This document shows positions 1-9,858 of a stretch of 64,000 nt of DNA, piece by piece. Below the pieces are notes generated by a model. It was given only the letters and a program-made list of their open reading frames with translations. It made no database searches and had not been told where the DNA came from. The DNA is from Chromatiales bacterium (GTDB taxonomy: Bacteria > Pseudomonadota > Gammaproteobacteria > Chromatiales > Chromatiaceae). Position numbers and translations under genes: made by a program. Each line of letters opens with the position of its first letter. Position 1 is the first letter of the stretch. The stretch is taken from positions 62,001 to 126,000 of the forward strand of contig JANQLO010000074.1 in the NCBI GenBank assembly GCA_028280505.1, given 5' to 3'.

Positions 1-5
1 TTCGG

Positions 6-770
6 ATGAAAGAAACTCAGCACAAGGATTTGTGCTTCAGCGACGACTACGGATTTATCAGTTTCAGCTGCCCAATGGAAGGCGTAAGCGATGTGCAGAT
101 ACGCCAGCGCATGTTTCAGGCCACCGCTCGGAACCTTTATGTCGGATATGCACCAAGCGAGAAAGTTCGTTTCGGATGCTCCGCGGACTATCGCAGTGTG
201 GGCTTGCTTATCAAGCCCGAAACGCTAAGCGCCCTTCTCGGTGCCCGCTTCGAGCATATCGATCAAGCAATCCGCGATGGCTATTACCTGCAAACCTTGC
301 CGAGATCATTTGAGGTCCTTAAGGCCGCAAAAACCCTGTCTCACCGTGTCAGCAGTGGCGCCAGCACCTTGCTGACCGAGGCAGCAGCGCTGGAGTACCT
401 CGCACAATTTATTGAACAGTTGTGGCCGGCTTCCGCAACAACGGCAGGCAATCGCCAACAAAAGCGACTGATCAACGCCAAAGAACGCTTGCTGCAAGAC
501 CTCAGCAAGGCGCCGACTATTCCCGAGCTGGCGCGTGAAGTCGGCATGAATCAGTTCGATCTGAAAAAAGGATTCCGGGAACAATTTGGAAGCAGTGTTT
601 ACGCCCTTTTTCAGAAAGAACGCATGGAATTGGGCCGAACGTTACTGCAAAGACAAAGCGTGACCGACACAGCCAGGCACCTGGGGTACCGCAACACCAG
701 CCATTTCAGTTCCGCTTTCCGCAAACAGTTTGGCGTACTGCCAAGTGAGGTTCGCAAGCACAACCTTTGA
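6..770 (+). CDS. AraC-family transcriptional regulator, PchR-like (5' end uncertain)
   Basis: The C-terminal ~100 residues form an AraC-type double helix-turn-helix: a first HTH around residues 170-195 and a second around 220-245 ending in FRKQFGVLPSEVR. The N-terminal ~150 residues resemble the sensor part of PchR-type regulators, which bind ferri-siderophore and activate receptor and uptake genes. The frame is open upstream to the window edge, and 254 residues is shorter than the ~300 usual for PchR, so the true start probably lies outside. It stands 386 bp upstream of a TonB-dependent receptor in the same direction, the usual arrangement for a siderophore-responsive activator. The family is clear; the exact inducer is not visible. 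Confidence 0.85.
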   Translation: MKETQHKDLCFSDDYGFISFSCPMEGVSDVQIRQRMFQATARNLYVGYAPSEKVRFGCSADYRSVGLLIKPETLSALLGARFEHIDQAIRDGYYLQTLPRSFEVLKAAKTLSHRVSSGASTLLTEAAALEYLAQFIEQLWPASATTAGNRQQKRLINAKERLLQDLSKAPTIPELAREVGMNQFDLKKGFREQFGSSVYALFQKERMELGRTLLQRQSVTDTARHLGYRNTSHFSSAFRKQFGVLPSEVRKHNL

Positions 771-1156
771 TTCAAGCAACATGCAGCTGGCGATTTGCTC
801 AGCGTAAAGCGTTTAGCCCGACATGCGGAACCCAACCATGCGCAGACCTGGTGTCGGTCTGCACTCAGGAATACGGTCCGGCCAAATCGCCAAACCGCTG
901 TTGCCTTGAGTGCAAGTTGCCGTGAGCTGCCTGTTCCGGGCTGACCGCCGACCTGCTGCCCTCTTCCACCCCTGCCATGGACTGGCAGTAAGTGTTGCTT
1001 GCCGGAGACGGAGCCTGTGAAGCGAGCGGCACGAAGCACGAACTACGTTTTTTAACTGGATGAACTTGATCCGATATTTGAAGCCGTGACACAGGCCCAA
1101 CCTTATAGCAAGAACGCCTCTCATTCGCCTTATCGTTTGTATTACTAAAATTATCT
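771..1156. other. Intergenic region, presumed receptor promoter
   Basis: This 386 bp gap between the AraC regulator and the receptor has no convincing ORF on either strand; the minus-strand ORFs here lack family features and run into the neighbouring genes. A 7-bp hairpin (842-848 with 856-862, loop of 7) lies shortly after the regulator, but it has no T-run. The last ~60 bp before the receptor start are AT-rich, as expected for a promoter. I could not identify a convincing Fur or PchR box. Confidence 0.5.
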
Positions 1157-3301
1157 ATGAGCAGCCCGATGAAACCGAAACTTCGAATAAAAATACTTCC
1201 ACAAATCGTTGCCTCCATGCTTGTCCCAAATCTGGCTTTTGCCGTGCAACCCCCCGAGCCAGAAACGGAAGTGGTTTCGGTTACCGCAAACAAGATCGAA
1301 GAGAACATCGAAGATGTTCCTCAAAGCATAACGGTCATAGATGAGTTCGTTCTGCAGGACAAAGGCATAAAAACGGTTCCCGATCTGATCGAGAACATAC
1401 CGAATATGAACCTGACTACCATTGGCGGTACGACTATCGGTTTCCGCGGACTGACGCAGTCGGTCTTTACGCAGAACAATCCCGTCGTTATCTACATCGA
1501 TGGCGTTCCAACCAATAAGCGATACGGTTTTGATGCATCACTGGCGAATGTGGAGCGCATCGAGGTACTACGCGGACCACAGGGCACCCTCTACGGAAAA
1601 GATGCCATCGGCGCCGTCATTAACGTCGTTACCAAAAAACCGGAAAACGAATGGCAAGGCCATATCGGAGCAGAGGTTGGCTCCAACAATAGACGCTTTG
1701 TCACTTTTAACGCCAACGGCGCGCTCCAGAAAGATACCTTATTCCTCGGCATCAACGGACAAAGGGATCAGGACGATGGCTGGATTGATAACACCTTTCC
1801 CGGCTTGGAGGGTGATGCAAATGAAATGACAGATTCCAAAATCGGCGCTTTCCTACTTTTCACGCCGAATGACCGTCTGAGCGTCAAACTCAATCTCGCC
1901 CATGACACATCTGAAAACAACTGGTGGGACGGTTACATGATTCCAGCAGGCGGATACACAAGTCTGAGTGACTTCAAAAGGGATGACGCCGAAAACGTAT
2001 CATTTGACGCCCCACACGTCGAAGAGGTAACCACTAAAGCTCAAAGCCTGAACGTCGACTACGACGTCGGTGTCTTCACCGTCACAGCAACCACGGTTCA
2101 CAAAGACTTCGAGGTCGATGGGGTATACGACGGCGATTTTTCAGACGCTGCGACCAGCGCTGGCCTGACCCAATACAACAATATCGATACTGAAACCTGG
2201 TCTCAGGAGGTACGCCTGGCAAGCAACAATGTGACGGGTATGCGCTGGGTGGCAGGTCTCTATTACGAAGATGAAGACAGCTTCCAGGGACCCTACGGTT
2301 ACGAGTACTTCTTTCCGGGTTTCGGTTATTTTGACGATAACTCCCTGTCCGATATGAACAACACCAACATGGCTGTTTTCGGACAGGTGATGATTCCCTT
2401 TGCGAACGATTTCGAATTGACGCTGGGCCTGCGTGCGCAACGTTATACAGCGGAGATCGAGGGACAAGTATTCAGAGCTTCCTCGCCTGCTCCCGCTGGA
2501 CTACCATCCGCTACCCCCCTCCTTATTAACAGCTATGAAGGCAAAGAAACCTGGGATTCAATTTTGCCAAAGGTAGCGCTGCGGTATGACGTGCACGATA
2601 ACTTCAACGTCTACGCCAGCTATTCAAAGGGCTATATGCCAGGTGGTTTCAATACCTTTGCACTTTCAGGCGGTCCTGATGACAACCGCTTTGAGGCTCA
2701 ATCATCAGACAACTTTGAGATCGGTATTAAGGGCGGTACAGACAAGCTGACCTTTGCCGCCAGCCTCTTCTATATGGACATAAAGGACATACACGTCTAT
2801 AGAAACGTAGGTGCCTTGTACCTTACCGATAATGCCGAAGCTGCCCACTCCAAGGGTATTGAACTTGAATTCAACTGGCAGGCAACCGACAACCTGGAAA
2901 TCGCCGGTTCACTTGGTTTGATCAGCGCGAAATACGACGACTACGACAACGGCATCGTCGATTTCAGTGGCGACGACATCATAGAGACCCCTTCTCGAAC
3001 CGCCACCCTCAGCGTGGCTTACGAGAGTCCGCAAAACTGGTATTCCCGTGCAGACATCAGGCATATCGGCGAGACGTCTTATTTTGATGGCGCTACCAAT
3101 AACAACCTAAAAGAAGACGCTTACACCACCATCGATGCAAGACTGGGCTATCGAGTGAACGATTTTGACATCTATGTGTTCGCGAAGAACCTGACCGATG
3201 AAGAATACCTCAATGGCTTTAACGGAAATGCGATAATAGGCGGAATTGCTACCTTCGGCGACCCGCGGACCTTTGGTGCCGGCGTCAGATACGACTTCTA
3301 A
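1157..3301 (+). CDS. TonB-dependent siderophore receptor
   Basis: An outer-membrane ligand-gated porin for ferri-siderophores (714 aa, normal for the family). A signal peptide ends after AFA near residue 29. A TonB-box-like stretch EVVSV follows at about 38-42, then the plug domain (about 45-165, with VERIEVLRGPQGTLYG typical of plugs). The remainder is a 22-strand-type barrel with the TonB-receptor motif near the C-terminus, ending in an aromatic residue (RYDF). It is the first structural gene of a long plus-strand uptake cluster and is followed by inner-membrane siderophore permeases. It resembles the FyuA/pesticin-type receptors, which fits the YbtPQ-like genes downstream; the substrate itself cannot be read from sequence. 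Confidence 0.95.
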   Translation: MSSPMKPKLRIKILPQIVASMLVPNLAFAVQPPEPETEVVSVTANKIEENIEDVPQSITVIDEFVLQDKGIKTVPDLIENIPNMNLTTIGGTTIGFRGLTQSVFTQNNPVVIYIDGVPTNKRYGFDASLANVERIEVLRGPQGTLYGKDAIGAVINVVTKKPENEWQGHIGAEVGSNNRRFVTFNANGALQKDTLFLGINGQRDQDDGWIDNTFPGLEGDANEMTDSKIGAFLLFTPNDRLSVKLNLAHDTSENNWWDGYMIPAGGYTSLSDFKRDDAENVSFDAPHVEEVTTKAQSLNVDYDVGVFTVTATTVHKDFEVDGVYDGDFSDAATSAGLTQYNNIDTETWSQEVRLASNNVTGMRWVAGLYYEDEDSFQGPYGYEYFFPGFGYFDDNSLSDMNNTNMAVFGQVMIPFANDFELTLGLRAQRYTAEIEGQVFRASSPAPAGLPSATPLLINSYEGKETWDSILPKVALRYDVHDNFNVYASYSKGYMPGGFNTFALSGGPDDNRFEAQSSDNFEIGIKGGTDKLTFAASLFYMDIKDIHVYRNVGALYLTDNAEAAHSKGIELEFNWQATDNLEIAGSLGLISAKYDDYDNGIVDFSGDDIIETPSRTATLSVAYESPQNWYSRADIRHIGETSYFDGATNNNLKEDAYTTIDARLGYRVNDFDIYVFAKNLTDEEYLNGFNGNAIIGGIATFGDPRTFGAGVRYDF

Positions 3302-3414
3302 CTACCTCTGTTTTATCACCAGGCTGCAGGACGTTCTGTCCTGCAATCTTTTCAACACTTAACGTCCACCGCCCTCGACCCGATGCGCGCAATACAGGAA
3401 AGCTGAGGCCTGAC

Positions 3415-4647
3415 ATGCCAAGCGAAACCATTGCCTTAGAAGCACCAAAGCTCAGCAGGGAAAACTGGCTGCTTCTCGGCAGCCTGTATGCTTCGATCTC
3501 CTTGCCCCTGGGTTTTATATTCGTGCCCGTGATCGCCATCATGCGTCAGCAGGGCACTCCACTGGAACAGCTCAGCATCGTATACATAGCGGGTGTTTTT
3601 TGGGCCTTGAAATTCCTTTGGGCGCCTTTCATCGATAGATGGCGATTTGGCTTTCTCGGCCATTACCGTGGCTGGCTGATTCTGGTTCAACTTGCCGTCG
3701 TCATGTCATTGTTTGCCATGAGCAAGCTCGACGTCGTGAACGATTTCTCCGGCATCGTGATCATATCCATGGTGATCGGTTTCTTGTCGGCGACGCTGGA
3801 CGCGGCGGCAACCGCGCTGGCCTACCGGCTGCTCCCTGGTGAAGACCGGGGCTTCGGCAATAGCCTGCAAGCATCCGGCAAGCTGATAGGCAACCTGTTC
3901 GGCGGCGGCGCCATTCTGATGCTCTATCCGACCATTGGCTGGGAAGGCAGCGTATACCTGCTCATCGCAGGCATCATTCTCTCTCTGATATTAGTGTTGC
4001 GGTTCAAAGAGCGGGATTTCGACTATCACCATCCTTCAGTCGGGGAATCCATCAAGCGCTTTGTTTCCTTCTGGAAACGCCCCAAAGGGGCACACTGGTT
4101 TTTGTTCCTGGCGCTCTATCCACTGGGTATAAGTCTGGCTTGGCCGTTGATCACACCCATGTTGGTCGATGTCGACTGGCAATTGGACGACATCGGGTTT
4201 GTGGTCAATGTCATGGGCTCGGTGATTGGCATTGCCGGTGCAATGCTGGCCGGATGGCTGATGAAGCACTACGGTCGCAGGTTGACCGTCAACCTGACAC
4301 TGGTCATGCAAATACCGACGGTCCTGCTGTTGATCCTCATCACCCAGGGATATACGGACTACCTGTCCGTCACGCTGATCGTCTGCGCCTTGTTGTTTGG
4401 CTATAGCCCGGTGATGTCGGCGATCTATACCCTGATGATGGACCATGCATCCGAGAAGCACCCGGCAACAGACATTGCGCTTCAATACAGTCTGTTCAAC
4501 CTCTTTTCCATCTTCACAGCCACACTGGCAACGGCCATGGCCGGTTACTTCGGTTACCGGTCGGTATTGATTGCGGCTGCCGCAATCACGCTCGTTGCCT
4601 TGGCAGTGGGCTACAAGTATCCCTTTAAGGAGTTCAGAAGTGAGTGA
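3415..4647 (+). CDS. MFS siderophore permease, RhtX/FptX/YbtX-like
   Basis: A 410-residue major-facilitator protein with about 12 hydrophobic segments and the compact loops of the RhtX/FptX group (AmpG-like fold). In rhizobactin, pyochelin and yersiniabactin loci this group carries a ferri-siderophore across the inner membrane with a single protein. It lies 113 bp after the receptor. Its last codons overlap the GTG start of the next gene, so the two are translationally coupled. Assignment to siderophore transport rests on family resemblance plus context; direction and substrate are inferred. Confidence 0.85.
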   Translation: MPSETIALEAPKLSRENWLLLGSLYASISLPLGFIFVPVIAIMRQQGTPLEQLSIVYIAGVFWALKFLWAPFIDRWRFGFLGHYRGWLILVQLAVVMSLFAMSKLDVVNDFSGIVIISMVIGFLSATLDAAATALAYRLLPGEDRGFGNSLQASGKLIGNLFGGGAILMLYPTIGWEGSVYLLIAGIILSLILVLRFKERDFDYHHPSVGESIKRFVSFWKRPKGAHWFLFLALYPLGISLAWPLITPMLVDVDWQLDDIGFVVNVMGSVIGIAGAMLAGWLMKHYGRRLTVNLTLVMQIPTVLLLILITQGYTDYLSVTLIVCALLFGYSPVMSAIYTLMMDHASEKHPATDIALQYSLFNLFSIFTATLATAMAGYFGYRSVLIAAAAITLVALAVGYKYPFKEFRSE

Positions 4648-6463
4648 TTCTCTTAGGAAGCTGATCATTGAGAAACCTGGGGCCTGGGGCGTATTTGCAC
4701 CGGTAAACAAAAGGATCTACTTTGCCATTGCCCTAGGCGCGCTGAGCAGCCTTTTGGTTATCGTCACCATGGTCAGCCTGGCCTGGGTTGTCGACGGATT
4801 ACTTCACTCTGCCGAAAACATCTGGCTCTGGGTTGGCCTGGCTTTTCTATTCACCGTACTCGGGCTCGGAACAAAACTTGCTGCCTTCACGGTATCCCAC
4901 CTCGGCGCATTCGACCTCGAGGTGATCCTTAGAACCGCCCTATCCGAGCACCTTGCACGAGTCCCCTTGGGCTTCCTGACCCAAAAAGGATCCGGTGCCA
5001 TTACCAAGGTCATTCAGGACGACGTCAAGACACTGCATGTGTTTGTCGCGGACAGTACGCCTTTCTATGGGCGTTCCGTCGCCATGCCGGCAGTCACCCT
5101 GGTGTTGTTGTTTGCGATCGACTGGCGTATGGCGTTGGCATCGATCGGCGTGCTGGCAATCGCCCTGGTTGCCATGAGTTTTGCGATGCGCAATTTCGAC
5201 GCACTGGCAACACGATATGAAGCCGAGCGCGAAAACATCAATAACACCGTGATCGAATTTGTTCAGGCCATGCCGGTCATTCGCACTTTCGATGACGGCA
5301 GCAGCTCGTTCGGTCGTTACCAAAATGCGTTGAATGGATTTCGCGAGGTTTTCATCATCTGGCTGAAACAGGCCGGTGTCAGCGTCAAGCTTTCAATGGT
5401 GCTGCTAAGCCCGCTGGCGACATTGCTGGCGCTGTTCGCGATTGGTGCTTTCTTCTATGCCAATGGCAGCATCGAGTTCTCGACCTGGCTGGCGATACTG
5501 CTGATCGGTGCCGGACTGGCTGAATCCATCATGCCTTTGATGTGGTTGAACAACTTCATCCGCAAAGCGCAGGCAAGCGCCAAGCGTATTCAGGAGTTAC
5601 TCAAGTCGCCGGTTCTTCCCATATCCGACAACCCGCAAGTACCCGCTGACAGCGCTATCGAATTCGACTCTGTCAGCTTCTCTTACGGCAATCGCGATCA
5701 AAATGCCTTGGAAGACGTTTCTTTCACGGTACCCCAAGGTACCGTGACGGCACTGGTCGGTCCGTCAGGCGCCGGCAAGAGCACAGTCGCCAAGTTGATA
5801 CCCCGTTTCTGGGACGTCAATCAAGGACAGATTCGCATCGGTGGCGTGAACGTGCGTGAGATGACCTTTGAAGTCCTGATGAATCACGTCTCCTTTGTGT
5901 TTCAGGACACCTTCCTTTTTCACGACACCTTGATCAACAACATCAAGTTGGGACTGCCCGATGTCACTCAGGCAGAGATCGAAGATGCAGCCAGAGCGGC
6001 GCAGGCGCATGACTTCATCACGCAGTTACCGGATGGCTATGAAACCGTTGCAGGAGACAGAGGCACGCGCCTTTCCGGCGGACAGCGCCAGCGCATCACC
6101 ATCGCCCGCGCCATCCTGCAGAACCGTCCGATCGTGGTATTGGACGAGGCAACCGCGTTTGCCGATCCGGAAAACGAGGCCGCGCTCATCCATGCACTGT
6201 CGAATCTGATGCAACATCGCACGGTCATCGTTATCGCTCATCGACTGGCAACGATTAAAGATGCCGACCAGATCGTCGTGTTCGATCACGGCAAGGTGGC
6301 GGAAAGCGGCAAGCACCAGCAGCTTGTCGATCAAGATGGCGTCTATGCACGCCTGTGGCGAAGCTACGAAGAAGCGCAGGGTTGGTCGCTCGGCCGCAGA
6401 TCAGCCGATCCCGTTCCACACAACAGCGAATCGCAACAGCAACAGGCAGAGGAGATTCAGTAA
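4640..6463 (+). CDS. Fused ABC transporter (TMD-NBD), YbtP/IrtA-like, first half of pair
   Basis: An exporter-fold ABC half-transporter of 607 residues: six membrane segments in roughly residues 20-310, then a nucleotide-binding domain with Walker A GPSGAGKST (~374), signature LSGGQRQR (~477), Walker B VVLDEAT (~500) and a switch histidine in AHR. An upstream in-frame ATG at 4571 exists. I chose GTG at 4640 because AAGGAG lies 7 nt before it and the extra N-terminal residues are antisense-like and lack family resemblance. The next gene is a second, similar half-transporter overlapping by one base (TAATG), so they probably form a heterodimer. YbtP/YbtQ and mycobacterial IrtA/IrtB use this fold to import ferri-siderophores. 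Confidence 0.9.
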   Translation: MSDSLRKLIIEKPGAWGVFAPVNKRIYFAIALGALSSLLVIVTMVSLAWVVDGLLHSAENIWLWVGLAFLFTVLGLGTKLAAFTVSHLGAFDLEVILRTALSEHLARVPLGFLTQKGSGAITKVIQDDVKTLHVFVADSTPFYGRSVAMPAVTLVLLFAIDWRMALASIGVLAIALVAMSFAMRNFDALATRYEAERENINNTVIEFVQAMPVIRTFDDGSSSFGRYQNALNGFREVFIIWLKQAGVSVKLSMVLLSPLATLLALFAIGAFFYANGSIEFSTWLAILLIGAGLAESIMPLMWLNNFIRKAQASAKRIQELLKSPVLPISDNPQVPADSAIEFDSVSFSYGNRDQNALEDVSFTVPQGTVTALVGPSGAGKSTVAKLIPRFWDVNQGQIRIGGVNVREMTFEVLMNHVSFVFQDTFLFHDTLINNIKLGLPDVTQAEIEDAARAAQAHDFITQLPDGYETVAGDRGTRLSGGQRQRITIARAILQNRPIVVLDEATAFADPENEAALIHALSNLMQHRTVIVIAHRLATIKDADQIVVFDHGKVAESGKHQQLVDQDGVYARLWRSYEEAQGWSLGRRSADPVPHNSESQQQQAEEIQ

Positions 6464-8271
6464 TGGCCGCTGTTCACGAACACGACGACACACATTCGAT
6501 TCCTTCGTTGGCCGAATCCTATCGCCGCATGCAGGAAATCGCGGGTGACGAAGCGCCGGCACTACGCGCTTCAGTCAAAGCGGCAGCGGTTTCCGCCGTC
6601 ATGCAAGGACTCGCGTTTGCCAGCATTTTCCCGCTCATCACTGCCATTCTGGCCAACCCTCTGGACATGGAGCAGGTCTGGCTGTGGATCGGCGTGTTCG
6701 CGTTTTTCTCTCTGGCCGACTGGGTTTTTCGTTGGCAGGCGCACGATTTCGGGCACTCCGAGAAAATGCCCAACCTGACTCACGAACTCAGGGTCAAACT
6801 CGGCCTGCAACTGCGCAAGATGCCGTTGCAAACCCTGTACAAATCCCGCACCGGTGGCATGTCCACGGTACTTGCCGGCAATGTCGACGAAGTGATCACG
6901 CCGATGGGTACCATCGCCGAACTGTTCGTGCGCAGCATGGTCGTGCCGATCGTGGTGGTGATCGCGACCTTCTTCATCAGCTGGCCGTTGGCCATCGCGA
7001 TGACGCTGATCTTTCCGATGGTCATCCCCATTTATCGCTGGCGCCGCCGCGCGGTCGGCAAGTTTCTTCGTGAACTTGCCGATGCCCACGCATCGACCTC
7101 GGCTGAAATTGTCGAGTATGCCCAAGGTCTGCCGGTACTCCGCGCGGCAAATGCCACAGGTGGCAAAGCCGAACGATTGCAGTCGGCGCTCAAGCATCTG
7201 CTTGAACTGCAGGTCAAAAAGCAGCTCAAGGGCGTTTTCCCCAATTTCCTGCTCTGGACCCTGATCGAGGGCGGAATCGTGATCGTGTTGGCGCTCGGCG
7301 TGTATCTGATCCTTGGCCAGTCCTTGTCGATCGCAGCCCTTGCTGCGTTGCTGATCATGTCGGTGAGGCTATCGGAATCGGTTGCCATTCTGACCAACCT
7401 GACCGCCCCCTTCGATCTGATGGAGGCCGGTTTTGAAAAGATCGAGAAAATATTGGCCATTGAGCCTCTGGCCGAACACGAACCGACCCGGACACCGGAA
7501 CATTTCGACATCGAATTCAAAGACCTGACCTTCGGCTATGAAGAAGGCGAAGAGCCCGAATTGAAGAACATCAGCATCAAACTGCCGGAGCGCAGCATGA
7601 CTGCCTTGGTCGGCCCATCGGGTTCCGGCAAGACGACCCTGACCCGGATGGTCATGCGTTATGCCGACCCTCAACAGGGGGCGGTAGCCATTGGTGGCGT
7701 GGATGTTCGTTCAATTCCCCATGATGAACTCATGCAACACATTTCGGTTGTGTTCCAGGATGTCTATCTGTTCGACGACACGATCATGGCAAACATCCGC
7801 ATGGGTAAACCGGATGCAACAGACCAGGAAGTCGAGGCCGCGGCCAGTGCGGCCAACTGCCATGAGTTCATCAAACGACTGCCGGAAGGCTATCAAACAC
7901 GTGTCGGCGATATCGGCGGCACACTTTCCGGTGGCGAGCGCCAGCGCATCAGTATTGCCCGCGCGATTCTCAAAGACGCACCGATCGTCATGCTCGATGA
8001 GCCGACGGCGGCGCTGGACACCGAGAGTGAGCTGGCCGTGCAAAAAGCCATCGACACCCTGGTGGAAAACCGCACGGTAATCGTTATCGCGCATCGTTTG
8101 TCGACCATAGTGGGCGCGGACCAGGTGCTGGTGATGGATGAAGGCAGGCTGGTGCAAACCGGTAAACACGGTCAGCTCATCGATCAGGACGGCCGCTACC
8201 AAGCCATGTGGCAGGCACAGCAAAAGGTCAAGAACTGGCACATGATCCATCACGAAGTGGCGAATGCGTAA
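6463..8271 (+). CDS. Fused ABC transporter (TMD-NBD), YbtQ/IrtB-like, second half of pair
   Basis: A 602-residue half-transporter with an N-terminal six-helix membrane domain and a C-terminal NBD: Walker A GPSGSGKTT (~383), signature LSGGERQR (~487), Walker B VMLDEPT followed by the D-loop AALD. The start at 6463 has AGAGGAG just upstream and overlaps the preceding stop by one base; the longer in-frame ORF from 6355 runs inside the previous gene and is rejected. It is expected to pair with the preceding gene. The two NBDs differ slightly after Walker B (DEATAFAD versus DEPTAALD), consistent with a heterodimer of non-identical halves. Confidence 0.9.
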   Translation: MAAVHEHDDTHSIPSLAESYRRMQEIAGDEAPALRASVKAAAVSAVMQGLAFASIFPLITAILANPLDMEQVWLWIGVFAFFSLADWVFRWQAHDFGHSEKMPNLTHELRVKLGLQLRKMPLQTLYKSRTGGMSTVLAGNVDEVITPMGTIAELFVRSMVVPIVVVIATFFISWPLAIAMTLIFPMVIPIYRWRRRAVGKFLRELADAHASTSAEIVEYAQGLPVLRAANATGGKAERLQSALKHLLELQVKKQLKGVFPNFLLWTLIEGGIVIVLALGVYLILGQSLSIAALAALLIMSVRLSESVAILTNLTAPFDLMEAGFEKIEKILAIEPLAEHEPTRTPEHFDIEFKDLTFGYEEGEEPELKNISIKLPERSMTALVGPSGSGKTTLTRMVMRYADPQQGAVAIGGVDVRSIPHDELMQHISVVFQDVYLFDDTIMANIRMGKPDATDQEVEAAASAANCHEFIKRLPEGYQTRVGDIGGTLSGGERQRISIARAILKDAPIVMLDEPTAALDTESELAVQKAIDTLVENRTVIVIAHRLSTIVGADQVLVMDEGRLVQTGKHGQLIDQDGRYQAMWQAQQKVKNWHMIHHEVANA

Positions 8272-8304
8272 ATTGGCGCGGCGTATTGCAGGACAGCTCG
8301 ATGA

Positions 8305-9522
8305 GTGAAGAAAGCTATGCGTAAGCTCTACCCCCTGGTCTGGTCGAACCTGCTCTGTATTGCCGCACTGATGGCCTTTCTGGTCATCGTGGGCCCACTG
8401 ATCCGACTGCTCAACCTGGAAGAATGGCACGGTGGCTTGATGGTGGCCGTCGTCGGCTTGACTTGGATGCTCCTGGCACGTTCCTGGGGACATGCCAGCG
8501 ATCGCCACGGACGCAAGCCCGTACTGCTGATCGCGCTCGGTGGTTTTGCGCTATCGTATCTGGCGCTGGCCTTGTTTCTCGAATACGCCATCGGCGCATC
8601 GCTTTCGGTACTGGCCGTCGTGATCGCTCTAACCCTGCTACGGGCAACCATCGGCGCCTTTTATGCGGCAGTCCCGGTGTCCGGCAACGCGCTCATTGCC
8701 GATACGCTGGAAAGCGACAAACGAACCTCGGCAATGGCCATGCTCGGTGCCTCGAATGCTGTGGGAATGATCATCGGCCCGCTCCTGGCAGGACTCTTGG
8801 TCACCTTCGGCCTGATCGCACCGGTGTACTTTGCCACCGTGCTGCCTGTGATCGCCTTTATCGTATTGTGGGTCAAACTCCCCCACATCCCAGTCGATCA
8901 TGATACCGATCTGCCCAAACTTAAACTCAGTGACGCCCGCATACGGCTACCGGTATGGTCCGCATTACTTGCGATGAACAGCGTGATCGCCGCACAAATC
9001 CTTGTCGGGTTTTTCGCCATCGACCGTTTACAGCTCGACCTGACAATGGCCGCGCAGGTGTCCGGTTATGCCATGACGGCGGTTGGTGTCACGCTGGTGC
9101 TGGTTCAGGGAACCATCATGAAAAAAAGCCACCTGAAACCGGACATCTTGCTAAGACTGGGTGCAATCGTCGCCGCCGCAGGTTTCGGGCTGGTCAGCTT
9201 CAGCTTCAACACCACCATGCTGATTGCCGGTTACAGCCTGGCAGCCGCCGGATTGGGCATGGTCTTCCCAGGCCTGCAGGCAATGACCGCCAACGCCGTA
9301 GAACCGCATGAACAGGGCGCTGCGGCCGGGTCGGTTTCTGCCGCACAAGGTTTGGCGATGGTCATCTCTCCCGTGATTGCGACCCTGCTATACAAAGCAG
9401 ACCCCTCGTTACCTTACTGGTTCGTTTCGGCAGCACTGCTTGTATTGAGCATTTATGCGCACAGATATCTGAAGAACGTCGCCACGCCTCCCGGTTCGGA
9501 AAAACAACTCTCCTATGAGTAA
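8305..9522 (+). CDS. MFS transporter, probable siderophore exporter-type
   Basis: A 12-TM major-facilitator protein of about 405 residues with the motif A loop GHASDRHGRKP between TM2 and TM3, typical of drug:H+ antiporter-like MFS proteins. Related proteins occur in siderophore loci as secretion systems (legiobactin LbtB, vibrioferrin PvsC type). The first start is GTG at 8305; ATG at 8317 is an equally possible start four codons later. It follows the ABC pair by 33 bp and overlaps the SMR gene by 8 bp. Export of siderophore or of the iron-free ligand after release is inferred only; there are no siderophore synthesis genes in view. Confidence 0.8.
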   Translation: MKKAMRKLYPLVWSNLLCIAALMAFLVIVGPLIRLLNLEEWHGGLMVAVVGLTWMLLARSWGHASDRHGRKPVLLIALGGFALSYLALALFLEYAIGASLSVLAVVIALTLLRATIGAFYAAVPVSGNALIADTLESDKRTSAMAMLGASNAVGMIIGPLLAGLLVTFGLIAPVYFATVLPVIAFIVLWVKLPHIPVDHDTDLPKLKLSDARIRLPVWSALLAMNSVIAAQILVGFFAIDRLQLDLTMAAQVSGYAMTAVGVTLVLVQGTIMKKSHLKPDILLRLGAIVAAAGFGLVSFSFNTTMLIAGYSLAAAGLGMVFPGLQAMTANAVEPHEQGAAAGSVSAAQGLAMVISPVIATLLYKADPSLPYWFVSAALLVLSIYAHRYLKNVATPPGSEKQLSYE

Positions 9523-9844
9523 TGCTTGGATATTTCTCAGTGTTGCCATTGCCGCCGAAGTAATCGGCACTTCAGCACTGAAGGTCTCGGAGAATTTCAC
9601 TCGCCTGCTTCCAACCCTGATTATGGCAGCGGGCTATGGCAGCTCCTTTTATCTGTTGACCTTTGCACTGAAGAGTATCCCTATCGGGATGGTCTACGCC
9701 ATTTGGTCCGGCGCCGGCATCGCGTTGATCACCTTAATTGGTTGGATGTATTTCGACGAAAAGCCGAACCTCGCGATGCTGGCAGGCATCGGACTCATCA
9801 TCGCGGGCATTGCCGTGATCAACCTCTTTTCCGAACAGCGGTAA
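9515..9844 (+). CDS. Small multidrug resistance (SMR) family transporter
   Basis: A 109-residue, four-TM protein of the EmrE/SugE class, which acts as an antiparallel dimer exchanging protons for cationic compounds. The essential membrane glutamate corresponds to E15 in AAEVIGT (E14 of EmrE), and the WSGAGIALI and GIAVINLFS segments match TM3-TM4 of the family. It overlaps the 3' end of the MFS gene by 8 bp, so it is co-translated with the siderophore cluster. Its substrate here is unknown. Confidence 0.9.
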   Translation: MSNAWIFLSVAIAAEVIGTSALKVSENFTRLLPTLIMAAGYGSSFYLLTFALKSIPIGMVYAIWSGAGIALITLIGWMYFDEKPNLAMLAGIGLIIAGIAVINLFSEQR

Positions 9845-9858
9845 CTTTGGCAACTGTC

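Noticed and set aside
4571..4639. Upstream ATG extension of the first YbtP-like ABC gene
   Set aside because: The 23 extra residues are an out-of-frame reading of the MFS gene end; GTG 4640 has a better ribosome site.
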